A DNA stretch of 6,166 nt from an uncultured Candidatus Nitrosopelagicus sp. (GTDB taxonomy: Archaea; Thermoproteota; Nitrososphaeria; Nitrososphaerales; Nitrosopumilaceae), in the NCBI GenBank assembly GCA_937896695.1, contig CALBOT010000083.1:1-6166 (forward strand), read 5' to 3'. The translations under genes were made by a program, and so were the position numbers. The notes beneath the pieces are model-generated. The model ran no database searches, had not been told where the DNA came from, and saw only the letters and a program-made list of their open reading frames with translations. Shown in pieces: positions 1-5,748 of this stretch. Position 1 is the stretch's first letter. Every line of letters begins with the position of its first letter.

Positions 1-45
1 AATTGTTTCAATAATTGCAGTTTCTGCAAAGTCAAGATTAAGCAT
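1..45 (-). CDS. 5' end of an unidentified gene downstream of larE (partial)
   Basis: Only the first 15 codons are inside the window: an ATG at 45 reading leftward off the edge, translating as MLNLDFAETAIIETI. The same frame is closed upstream by the larE stop codon (60-58), so the protein cannot start much earlier; the only other near-start is an ATA codon just before this ATG. The gap to larE is 12 bases, which suggests a third gene in the larC-larE transcript. No Shine-Dalgarno is obvious. Fifteen residues are too few to identify a family. It does not resemble the N-terminus I would expect for LarA, but that is weak evidence. Confidence 0.6.
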   Translation of the reverse strand, partial: MLNLDFAETAIIETI

Positions 46-57
46 TATGCCAAGAGT

Positions 58-861
58 TTAATTTTCAATAATAACATTCAAGCTTCCTGAAACATATCCA
101 TTAGGGTTAATTTCAACTTTGGAGAAACCAAGCATTTTTAATTTTGAAAAAATTTCATTTTTGATTTGAGAGTCATCCAGTAAAGGAAGTTTATTTGGTT
201 CAATTTCAATTCTTGCTAATCCATTAATGTCCCGTACACGAACTTGTTGGACCTCAATTTTTTGTTTAATTATTTTTTCAGATAATTCAATTCTGGTTAA
301 TTTTTCAGCAGTTACTCTTTGTCCCCAAGGAATTCTTGATGCAAGACAAGAATTAGATGGTTTATCATAAATGGAGAGACCTACATTTCTTGCAATTCTT
401 CTCACATCTTCTTTTGTAAATTTTACTTCCAATAATGGACTACGTATTCCATTTCCATGTAATGCATCAATTCCAGGTCTATAATCACCCATATCATCAC
501 TTTGAGTTCCATCAACAATTGTGTTAATTCCAAGAGAATCTGAAAGTTTAATCAGTTCACCAGATAATTCATCACGACAGTAGAAACATCTCTTATTGTC
601 ATTTTTAACAAAATTTTCATTTTCTAATTCACTGTATTCAATAATACGATGAGCTATTCCAATTTCATGAGCAATAGATTTTGCAGAATCTAATTCTTCT
701 GAAGATAAGGTCTTGTAATCAGCAGTAACGGCAATTGCATTTTTACCTAATTTTTTATTTGCAGCATATGCTACAAGTGCACTATCTACACCTCCAGATA
801 ATGAGACAAGCACTTTATCTTTTTTTTCAAACCAATTTAGTAATTCATTAAGATTAGTCAT
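58..861 (-). CDS. larE: LarE, ATP-dependent sulfur transferase of nickel-pincer cofactor synthesis (three-cysteine type)
   Basis: LarE adenylates the carboxylates of pyridinium-3,5-biscarboxylic acid mononucleotide and converts them to thiocarboxylates. It is a cytoplasmic PP-loop ATPase. The 267 residues match the usual family length. The PP-loop SGGVDS lies at residues 22-27, the GTQSDD stretch at 118-123, and the family motif SNSCLASRIPWG at 169-180. There are exactly three cysteines: C92 and C95 in a CFYC motif, and C172 in the position of the sulfur-donating cysteine of Lactobacillus LarE. One-cysteine LarE destroys its own cysteine each turnover. Three-cysteine LarE proteins, as known in Thermotoga and methanogens, carry a [4Fe-4S] cluster that binds the sulfur to be transferred, so this one is predicted to be cluster-dependent and catalytic. 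The ATG at 861 overlaps the larC end by 8 bases, indicating co-transcription and probable translational coupling. No good Shine-Dalgarno is visible; an A-run precedes the start. Confidence 0.93.
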   Translation of the reverse strand: MTNLNELLNWFEKKDKVLVSLSGGVDSALVAYAANKKLGKNAIAVTADYKTLSSEELDSAKSIAHEIGIAHRIIEYSELENENFVKNDNKRCFYCRDELSGELIKLSDSLGINTIVDGTQSDDMGDYRPGIDALHGNGIRSPLLEVKFTKEDVRRIARNVGLSIYDKPSNSCLASRIPWGQRVTAEKLTRIELSEKIIKQKIEVQQVRVRDINGLARIEIEPNKLPLLDDSQIKNEIFSKLKMLGFSKVEINPNGYVSGSLNVIIEN

Positions 862-2068
862 TTTTTTTCTTTATCTGTTCTTTAAGCAATTCTTCAGTTT
901 TATTAAATGAGATATTCAAAATATTTGATATAGATTTTACATCCTCAAATTCTAGTTTGAAATGATTTGAATCTGAAATTTTGTAGTGTACAGTGAATTT
1001 CTTATTTTCAAGAGTTACATCAGACTCGAGAATTTTTCTTGGAACAATAAATCGTTCCGAAGTTCTAATTCTAACTCCCAAAGTTTTTGTTTCATTAATC
1101 AGTATATTCAATAAAGAATTGGAGTTTTGTAAGTCACAGATTATAGAAATTAGTTGTGTTGGCCTTCCTTTTTTTGTTATAGCGTGAGTAACAGTAACAT
1201 CTTTTGCTCCATTTTCCATCAATTTCTCTATCGTGTTTGCAATAACTTCACCAGAAACATCATCAATATTTGTTTCAAGTATTTTTACCGAATCTTTATC
1301 AAGAGTCTCATTTGATTTTCCCTGAATTATTTTTAATACATTTGCAAAACCGTCAAAATCTTTTGTTCCAGCACCATATCCAACTGAATCTATACTCATA
1401 TCAACAAAGAAATCTTTACACGAAGAAATTAGATTTACTAAAATGCTTGCTCCCGTAGGAGTTGTAAGTTCCTCAGATACAGGACCACCACTAACAATTA
1501 TGTTAGAATTTTTAAAAATTTCAGTTATCGCATACGCAGGGTTAGAAGTTACTCCATGAGAAAATGAAACAGTTCCTCCTCCAATTGCTACATGTGAACA
1601 TGAAATTTCTTCTTCAAATAGATTTAGATCATCTAATGCAATTGCAGTTCCAAGTATATCAACAACAGTATCAATGCTTGATGCTTCATGAAAATGTACA
1701 GATGATTCAGATTCTCCATGAACATTAGATTCCGCATTTATGAGAGTGTTAATTGAATTTTCTGCAAATTCTTTTGCAGAATTAGATAATTCAAGTTTTT
1801 GGCAAGAGGATAAAATACAATTTTTGATTTCAATTCCTTTTCGTTCATGTGTGTTTTCATCAATTTCTAAAACTAATTGAGTAGCAGATTTACCTTTTTT
1901 TTGTACTTTGATAAAATCTAATTTTTTAATTGTAGAACCTTGCAAGTAATTTGTAGAATTTTTTACACCATCAATAATCTTAGATTTATTGGCTCCAATA
2001 TCCACTAATGATGATAATATCATATCACCAGAAATACCAGCAATTTGGCAATCTATGAAAAGTACCAT
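854..2068 (-). CDS. larC: LarC, nickel insertase (CTP-dependent cyclometallase) of nickel-pincer cofactor synthesis
   Basis: LarC inserts nickel into the dithiocarboxylate nucleotide in a CTP-dependent reaction, completing the NPN cofactor. From the ATG at 2068 the protein has 404 residues, normal for full-length LarC. Family landmarks are DCQIAGISGDM at 6-16, VHFHE at 124-128 followed by DTVVDI, ELTTPTGASIL at 200-210, GYGAGT at 230-235, ETNIDD at 265-270, KKGRP at 299-303 and TLGVR at 329-333; the last three belong to the C-terminal LarC2 half. The reading frame is continuous through both halves, unlike Lactobacillus plantarum, where larC1 and larC2 are joined by programmed frameshifting. 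There is no long histidine-rich tract. An ATG at 2092 would add eight residues, but family proteins start just before the DC..GISGDM motif, and a TATA-like box sits 23-30 bases upstream of 2068 and overlaps the 2092 ATG. The tail is lysine-rich (KEQIKKKND). Confidence 0.92.
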   Translation of the reverse strand: MVLFIDCQIAGISGDMILSSLVDIGANKSKIIDGVKNSTNYLQGSTIKKLDFIKVQKKGKSATQLVLEIDENTHERKGIEIKNCILSSCQKLELSNSAKEFAENSINTLINAESNVHGESESSVHFHEASSIDTVVDILGTAIALDDLNLFEEEISCSHVAIGGGTVSFSHGVTSNPAYAITEIFKNSNIIVSGGPVSEELTTPTGASILVNLISSCKDFFVDMSIDSVGYGAGTKDFDGFANVLKIIQGKSNETLDKDSVKILETNIDDVSGEVIANTIEKLMENGAKDVTVTHAITKKGRPTQLISIICDLQNSNSLLNILINETKTLGVRIRTSERFIVPRKILESDVTLENKKFTVHYKISDSNHFKLEFEDVKSISNILNISFNKTEELLKEQIKKKND

Positions 2069-2090
2069 GTCGATAAAATGATAAAAATGC

Positions 2091-2098
2091 ATAAAAAT
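2091..2098 (-). promoter_or_regulatory. TATA-like box of larC-larE
   Basis: Read leftward this is ATTTTTAT, 23-30 bases upstream of the larC ATG at 2068. That is the spacing of an archaeal TATA box for a leaderless transcript. It is preceded by AG, giving AGATTTTTAT from 2100. The position argues for the 2068 start over the ATG at 2092, which lies inside the box. The motif is weak in such A+T-rich DNA. Confidence 0.55.
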
Positions 2099-2108
2099 CT
2101 GTTTGCAA

Positions 2109-2129
2109 AAATCTACTCAACATAGATTT
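2109..2129. promoter_or_regulatory. Inverted repeat between divergent promoters, possible operator
   Basis: AAATCTA at 2109-2115 and its exact reverse complement TAGATTT at 2123-2129 are separated by 7 bases, so the arm centres are 14 bases apart. The right arm runs into the TATA-like box of mdh. Another copy of the block (AAAAATCT, 2093-2100) overlaps the larC box. A regulator bound here could control both directions, but the shared AGATTT may simply be a general promoter element. There is no direct evidence of a regulator. Confidence 0.35.
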
Positions 2130-2134
2130 AATTA
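2127..2134 (+). promoter_or_regulatory. TATA-like box of mdh-larB
   Basis: TTTAATTA lies 23-30 bases upstream of the mdh ATG at 2157, consistent with a leaderless archaeal transcript. No Shine-Dalgarno precedes the ATG, which fits. AG precedes the T run, giving AGATTTAATT from 2124, the same start as in the larC promoter on the other strand. Confidence 0.65.
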
Positions 2135-2156
2135 TTGAATATTTTGGGATTTATTC

Positions 2157-3071
2157 ATGATTACAATTATCGGCGCAGGCAAAGTTGGGGGAGATGCAGC
2201 ATTATTCTCAGCATTAAGAAGATTAGATGATGAAATTTTACTATTAGATATTGCAGAAGGACTCCCACAAGGAGAAGCAATGGATCTAAATCACATGCTA
2301 TCAGAACAAGGAATCGACGTTAACGTAAAGGGTTCAAACAATTATGAAGATATGAAAGGTTCAAAAATTGTTGTTGTAGTTGCAGGTGCAGGAAGAAAAC
2401 CCGGAATGACAAGAATGGATTTGTTAAAAATTAATGCAGGAGTTGTAAAAGATGTTGTAGGTAACATAAAGAAATTTGCAGATGATGCAATGATTATTCC
2501 TGTAACAAATCCACTAGACCCAATGGCACAAATCGCATACAAAACTTCAGGATTTGACAGGAATAGAGTTTTTGGAATGGGAGGAATGTTAGACTTATCA
2601 AGATTCAAACAATTCATACACGAAGCAACAGGATATTCTCGTGAATCAACAAAAGCACTAGTGATTGGAGAACATGGGGAGAATATGTTACCATTAACAA
2701 GATTTGCAACAGTTTCAGGAATTCCACTACCTACAATACTTGCAAAAGAAAAACTTGACGAAATTTTCACAGCAACAAAAGGCGTGGCTGCAGAAGTTAT
2801 CAAACTAAAAGGAGCAACAGTTCATGCACCAGGAAATGCAATTTCAGCTATGATAGAATCAGTGGTTCAAGATAAAAAACAAGTAATTCCAGTTTCAACT
2901 AACTTAGACGGCGAGTACGGACAAAAAGATGTTTCAATTGGAGTACCAGCTGTAATTGGAAAGAATGGAGTTGAGAAAATAATCGAATTGGAACTAAACA
3001 ATGAAGAAAAAGAATGGTTCAACAAGGGTGTTGACAGTGTTAAAAATGCATTGTCAGGTGTTGAATTTTAA
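2157..3071 (+). CDS. mdh: NAD-dependent malate dehydrogenase (LDH/MDH family)
   Basis: Catalyses reversible oxidation of (S)-malate to oxaloacetate in the cytoplasm. The 304 residues match the tetrameric LDH-like MDH family. The Rossmann motif GAGKVGG is at residues 6-12 and D31 closes the second strand (LLLDI), which favours NAD over NADP. The active-site loop AGAGRKPGMTR (76-86) has arginine at R80, the position that separates malate dehydrogenases (Arg) from lactate dehydrogenases (Gln); R86 is the second substrate arginine. TNP is at 117-119, the D146/R149 pair is in GMLDLSRF, and the catalytic histidine is H173 in GEHGEN. All key residues are present. It is the first gene rightward from the divergent promoter shared with larC and is followed 35 bases later by larB. 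Its place among NPN cofactor genes could reflect use of malate or a related 2-hydroxyacid by the cofactor's enzyme, or be incidental, since MDH also serves central carbon metabolism. Confidence 0.92.
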   Translation: MITIIGAGKVGGDAALFSALRRLDDEILLLDIAEGLPQGEAMDLNHMLSEQGIDVNVKGSNNYEDMKGSKIVVVVAGAGRKPGMTRMDLLKINAGVVKDVVGNIKKFADDAMIIPVTNPLDPMAQIAYKTSGFDRNRVFGMGGMLDLSRFKQFIHEATGYSRESTKALVIGEHGENMLPLTRFATVSGIPLPTILAKEKLDEIFTATKGVAAEVIKLKGATVHAPGNAISAMIESVVQDKKQVIPVSTNLDGEYGQKDVSIGVPAVIGKNGVEKIIELELNNEEKEWFNKGVDSVKNALSGVEF

Positions 3072-3075
3072 ATAA

Positions 3076-3085
3076 TTTTTTTAAA
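3076..3085 (+). promoter_or_regulatory. T-tract and TATA-like element between mdh and larB
   Basis: A run of seven T followed by AAA starts 4 bases after the mdh stop and lies 22-31 bases upstream of the larB ATG. By position and composition it could be a TATA box giving larB its own leaderless transcript. The T-run could also act as an archaeal oligo-T terminator for mdh. Sequence alone cannot separate these, and simple mdh-larB co-transcription is also possible. Confidence 0.4.
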
Positions 3086-3106
3086 GTTGAAAAAGTTTAG
3101 ATTACC

Positions 3107-3877
3107 ATGAATGTTTCAGACATTTTAGATTCAGTAAAAAACGGAAAATTATCTGTTAAAGAAGCAAAAAAACAATTATCATTATATTCAATTGAAGAGA
3201 TTGAAAATTTTGCAAAAATCGATCTTGGAAGAGAAGCAAGAAAAGGAGTTCCAGAAGTCATATTTGCTGAAAGAAAGGAAAATGCAGAGGTAAAAAAAAT
3301 AATTAAAAAAGTTTTAAAAAAAACAAATGCATTAGTAGTTTCAAGAATACCAAAGAAAAATTTTCAAGATGTTTGTAATTTTTGTAAGAAGAATAATCTA
3401 AAAATCAGTACAGGGCAAAATTGTAGCACGATCATGGTATACAATAAACCATTAAAAAAAAATAGAGGAAAAATTGGAATTATAACTGCAGGAACATCAG
3501 ACATTGGAATTGCTGAAGAATCAAGATTGATGTGTGAATCAATGAATTGTAGTTGTATTACTAGTTACGATGTAGGAATTGCAGGATTACATAGAATATT
3601 TCCAGTTTTGAAAAAGTTTGTTAAATCAGGAGTAGATGCAATAATAGTCGTAGCTGGGATGGAAGGTGCTTTGGCATCAGTAGTTTCTTCATCAGTAAGT
3701 GTTCCAATAATAGGAGTTCCAACTTCAATCGGATACGGATATGGTGAAAAAGGTGTTGCAGCACTTGCTGCAATGCTACAAAGTTGTTCATTAGGATTAA
3801 CAGTAGTAAATATCGATAATGGAATTGGTGCGGGTGCTGCTGCTGCAAAAATTGTCAATCAAATCAACAAAAGATAA
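3107..3877 (+). CDS. larB: LarB, NaAD carboxylase/hydrolase, first step of nickel-pincer cofactor synthesis
   Basis: LarB carboxylates C5 of the pyridinium ring of nicotinic acid adenine dinucleotide and hydrolyses the phosphoanhydride, giving the biscarboxylic mononucleotide used by LarE. The 256 residues fit the family. A helical N-terminal part (about 1-110, with DLGREARKGVPEVIF at 39-53) precedes a PurE-like C-terminal domain. In that domain GIITAGTSDIGIAEE is at 124-138, YDVGIAGLHR at 154-163, AGMEGALASVV at 183-193, GVPTSIGYGYGEKG at 203-216 and VVNIDNGIGAG at 233-243. C227 in MLQSCSLG lies where Lactobacillus LarB has the cysteine (C221) that attacks the pyridine ring. The ATG at 3107 gives the usual N-terminus (a short helix, then L-S-V-K-E-A). 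It lies 35 bases after mdh and runs opposite to larE and larC. Confidence 0.93.
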   Translation: MNVSDILDSVKNGKLSVKEAKKQLSLYSIEEIENFAKIDLGREARKGVPEVIFAERKENAEVKKIIKKVLKKTNALVVSRIPKKNFQDVCNFCKKNNLKISTGQNCSTIMVYNKPLKKNRGKIGIITAGTSDIGIAEESRLMCESMNCSCITSYDVGIAGLHRIFPVLKKFVKSGVDAIIVVAGMEGALASVVSSSVSVPIIGVPTSIGYGYGEKGVAALAAMLQSCSLGLTVVNIDNGIGAGAAAAKIVNQINKR

Positions 3878-3913
3878 GAATTTCTTGTTTTGCCCCTGTA
3901 AAATCTCGTAAAC

Positions 3914-3923
3914 GATATATATC
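3914..3923 (+). promoter_or_regulatory. Palindromic TATA element upstream of the radical SAM gene
   Basis: GATATATATC is a perfect 10-bp palindrome in the 60-base gap between larB and the radical SAM gene. It is the most TATA-like string in the gap, but ends only 14 bases before the ATG at 3938, whereas the other promoters here sit 22-30 bases upstream. If it is the TATA box, transcription would begin near 3943-3947, after that ATG. It may instead be an operator. Confidence 0.4.
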
Positions 3924-3937
3924 ATAGGCAGAGGGAA

Positions 3938-5524
3938 ATGTTAGAGTTGTCTGGCAAAAGAATCGTATTAACAGCTGATAGAAGTTTAATGACAAATTAT
4001 AGAGGTAATTTTCTCTATGGTTTTATAGCATGTGGACCATACGAAGTTCTTCCAGAATGGGTTTTTGATAAAGTATTTTGTCCAGCAGTTGAAACTGATC
4101 CAATTACAGGTGAAGCAAAAGTTGCACAAGTTGGATTAAGAAGAGTTGAGAGTGCATTACATCAAGGTTACGATAAAAAAGATGTCTTTGTTGCAAATCC
4201 AGAACACTTGGCAAAATCAATAGGTCCAGATACCAAAGTTGTTGGAATCAACGTAATGGATCCTTTAGGAATGGCTCCAGTAACAACAACAATGGCTCCA
4301 GAAAAATTGTCATACGTCGCAATGAAATTTAAAAAAATGTGTGCAGAAATTATACAACTAAAAAAGAAATATGATTTCAAAGTAGCTATTGGAGGAAATG
4401 GTGCATGGGAGTTAGCAAAATCAGATAGAATGAAGGTTCATGGAATTGACACCGTTGTTGTTGGAGAAGCAGATGAGCTTGCATTAGACTTATTCCATGA
4501 TTTAGAAAAGGGTGATGCGCCAGAGTTGATGCATTGTTTTGTTAAAAATATTCAAAATATTCCAGAAATTACAAAACCAACGGTCAATTCTCTCATTGAG
4601 GCAATGAGAGGTTGTGGGAGAGGTTGTGACTTCTGTGATGTTAACAAACGCTCTAAGAAGGATCTATCAATAGAACGATTACAAAGAGAGGCAAAAATTA
4701 ATTTAGATTATGGATTCGATTCAGTTTGGCTTCATTCTGATGAGATGCTACTATATGGATGTGATAACAGAGATTTTATTCCAAATAGAGATGCAATTAC
4801 AGATTTATGGAAAGGTCTTAAAAACATGGGTGCAAACTTTATCGGTACAACACATATGACATTTTCTGCAGTTGCAGCAGATCCTCAATTAATGAAAAAT
4901 ATTGCAGATGTGAATAGACAACATGAAACAGGAAGATGGCTTGCAACCAATTTAGGTATTGAAACAGTATCACCACCAATGGTAAAAAAACATCTAGGTG
5001 TAAAGACAAGACCATTTGCTACAGAAGAATGGGGAAGTGTTGTTAGAGAAGGTGCAAAAATTCTAAATGAAAATCATTGGTTCCCAGCTGCAACAATAAT
5101 TATTGGATGGCCAGATGAAACACCAGATGACAGCCAAGCTACAATTGACATGATGAATGACTTTAGAGCAATGGACTTTAGAGGATTAGTTGCTCCGCTT
5201 CTTTACCAAGACTTTAGTGAGAAAAATTCAATGCACTTTGGAAACTTGAATGAAGCACAATTCACATTATTTTGGAGATGCTGGGAGAATAATCTACGTG
5301 TGATTAATGACATCATTCCAATTATCTTGAGAAACAAAACATATGGTCCACCAATGAAAATTTTCATGTATGGAATCCTAAAGGCAGGAACTTGGGCAAT
5401 TATGAGATATCTAAGAGGGTTGTGTAAAGATCTATTCAATGGAAGAACCCCTGACGAGATTATAGAGAAATATTCAAGAAGCAGATCAGTTTCTGCACCA
5501 AAGATACAAACAAAGAAACTCTAG
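3938..5524 (+). CDS. B12-binding-like radical SAM protein; possible archaeal lipid (GDGT) ring synthase relative
   Basis: A 528-residue radical SAM enzyme. The cluster motif is C226-GRG-C230-DF-C233 (CxxxCxxC), within EAMRGCGRGCDFC. An N-terminal Rossmann-like region resembles a cobalamin-binding domain: VVGINVMDP at 101-109, VAIGGNGAWEL at 149-159 and GIDTVVVGEAD at 169-179. The cobalamin-ligating DxHxxG motif is not seen, so B12 binding is uncertain. Later radical SAM landmarks are SVWLHSDEM (262-270), NLGIETVSPP (338-347) and TIIIGWPDETPDD (386-398). The tail after about 505 is basic. The opening (KRIVLTADRSLMTNYRGN, 7-24) and overall layout resemble, from memory, an archaeal group that includes the Grs ring synthases of membrane tetraether lipids. 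The organism type would make crenarchaeol, but this substrate assignment is tentative; another radical SAM role is possible. GAGGG (3931-3935) precedes the ATG at close spacing. A membrane-protein gene follows after 10 bases, probably in one operon. Confidence 0.85.
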   Translation: MLELSGKRIVLTADRSLMTNYRGNFLYGFIACGPYEVLPEWVFDKVFCPAVETDPITGEAKVAQVGLRRVESALHQGYDKKDVFVANPEHLAKSIGPDTKVVGINVMDPLGMAPVTTTMAPEKLSYVAMKFKKMCAEIIQLKKKYDFKVAIGGNGAWELAKSDRMKVHGIDTVVVGEADELALDLFHDLEKGDAPELMHCFVKNIQNIPEITKPTVNSLIEAMRGCGRGCDFCDVNKRSKKDLSIERLQREAKINLDYGFDSVWLHSDEMLLYGCDNRDFIPNRDAITDLWKGLKNMGANFIGTTHMTFSAVAADPQLMKNIADVNRQHETGRWLATNLGIETVSPPMVKKHLGVKTRPFATEEWGSVVREGAKILNENHWFPAATIIIGWPDETPDDSQATIDMMNDFRAMDFRGLVAPLLYQDFSEKNSMHFGNLNEAQFTLFWRCWENNLRVINDIIPIILRNKTYGPPMKIFMYGILKAGTWAIMRYLRGLCKDLFNGRTPDEIIEKYSRSRSVSAPKIQTKKL

Positions 5525-5529
5525 AAGGT
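5524..5529 (+). promoter_or_regulatory. Shine-Dalgarno of the small membrane protein gene
   Basis: GAAGGT begins at the last base of the radical SAM stop codon and ends 5 bases before the ATG at 5535. It matches GGAGGT in five of six positions. Having a Shine-Dalgarno here, but none at the leaderless first genes, fits an internal operon gene and supports this start. Confidence 0.6.
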
Positions 5530-5534
5530 TTCTC

Positions 5535-5732
5535 ATGGAATTAGATAAAGCAAATTTACTTGTAATAATTATTTCATTCATTTTTGGATCAGCATTATTT
5601 GTAATTACAATAATTGCAGGATTTATCATGGGTCATTATTTGTTTGGAATAATTGGAATCATAATTAGCATATTGTGTATCTTAATTGGATTAATTAAAT
5701 TAGGAAAATTTAATAAAAAAATTCAAAAATAA
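5535..5732 (+). CDS. Small two-helix membrane protein, unidentified
   Basis: A 65-residue protein with two predicted membrane segments, at about residues 7-31 and 34-57, separated by a short turn around G33-H34-Y35. Both are rich in isoleucine, and glycines are spaced along the second (FGIIGIIISILCILIGLIKLG), which may favour tight helix packing. The C-terminus is strongly basic (KLGKFNKKIQK), so both ends probably face the cytoplasm. I recognise no family. It follows the radical SAM gene by 10 bases with a good Shine-Dalgarno and is likely made from the same transcript, so it could anchor or assist that enzyme at the membrane; this is inference from position only. Its TAA abuts the stop codon of the opposing gene directly, with no base between. 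Confidence 0.75.
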   Translation: MELDKANLLVIIISFIFGSALFVITIIAGFIMGHYLFGIIGIIISILCILIGLIKLGKFNKKIQK

Positions 5733-5748
5733 TTACATATTTTGAATT
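5720..5748. terminator. Inverted repeat across the convergent stop codons
   Basis: AATTCAAAA (5720-5728) and its exact reverse complement TTTTGAATT (5740-5748) enclose an 11-base loop holding both TAA stop codons. A 9-bp perfect stem centred on the convergence point could end transcripts from both sides or stabilise their 3' ends. Archaeal termination relies mainly on T-runs, and both arms lie in coding sequence of the two genes (they encode matching Ile-Gln near both C-termini), so the function is uncertain. Confidence 0.4.

Noticed and set aside
58..861. NAD synthetase, GMP synthase or a tRNA thiolase instead of LarE
   Set aside because: These share the PP-loop, but the SNSCLASRIPWG motif, length and neighbouring larC are specific to LarE.
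993..1458. Two rightward open frames (993-1187 and 1270-1458) inside larC
   Set aside because: They lie antisense to well-supported LarC coding sequence, have low-complexity protein sequences, and lack promoters or ribosome binding sites.
854..2068. Split larC requiring frameshifting as in Lactobacillus
   Set aside because: The frame is open from the N-terminal GISGDM motif through the ETNIDD and TLGVR motifs, so no frameshift is needed.
2342..2803. 153-codon leftward open frame inside mdh
   Set aside because: It is antisense to an intact MDH whose catalytic residues lie across the same stretch; the translation is Ser/Pro/Ile-rich as expected from a shadow frame.
2157..3071. Lactate dehydrogenase
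   Set aside because: The substrate-specificity position holds arginine (R80 in AGAGRKPGMTR), the malate-type residue, whereas lactate dehydrogenases have glutamine there.
3565..3858. Leftward open frames opposite the C-terminal part of larB
   Set aside because: Two overlapping antisense frames cover the conserved PurE-like domain. The repetitive Leu/Gln/His or Ala/Pro translations are shadows of alanine- and valine-rich LarB codons.
3107..3877. PurE (phosphoribosylaminoimidazole carboxylase) instead of LarB
   Set aside because: The C-terminal domain is PurE-like, but the LarB N-terminal region, the C227 position and the presence of larC and larE identify it as LarB.
3876..3886. AAGAATTTCTT as a terminator hairpin after larB
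   Set aside because: The two arms are separated by a single base, so no real hairpin can form; only the T-rich stretch after it could matter.
4168..5439. Leftward open frames (4168-4380 and 5203-5439) inside the radical SAM gene
   Set aside because: They are antisense to coding sequence with clear radical SAM landmarks and have no independent signals.
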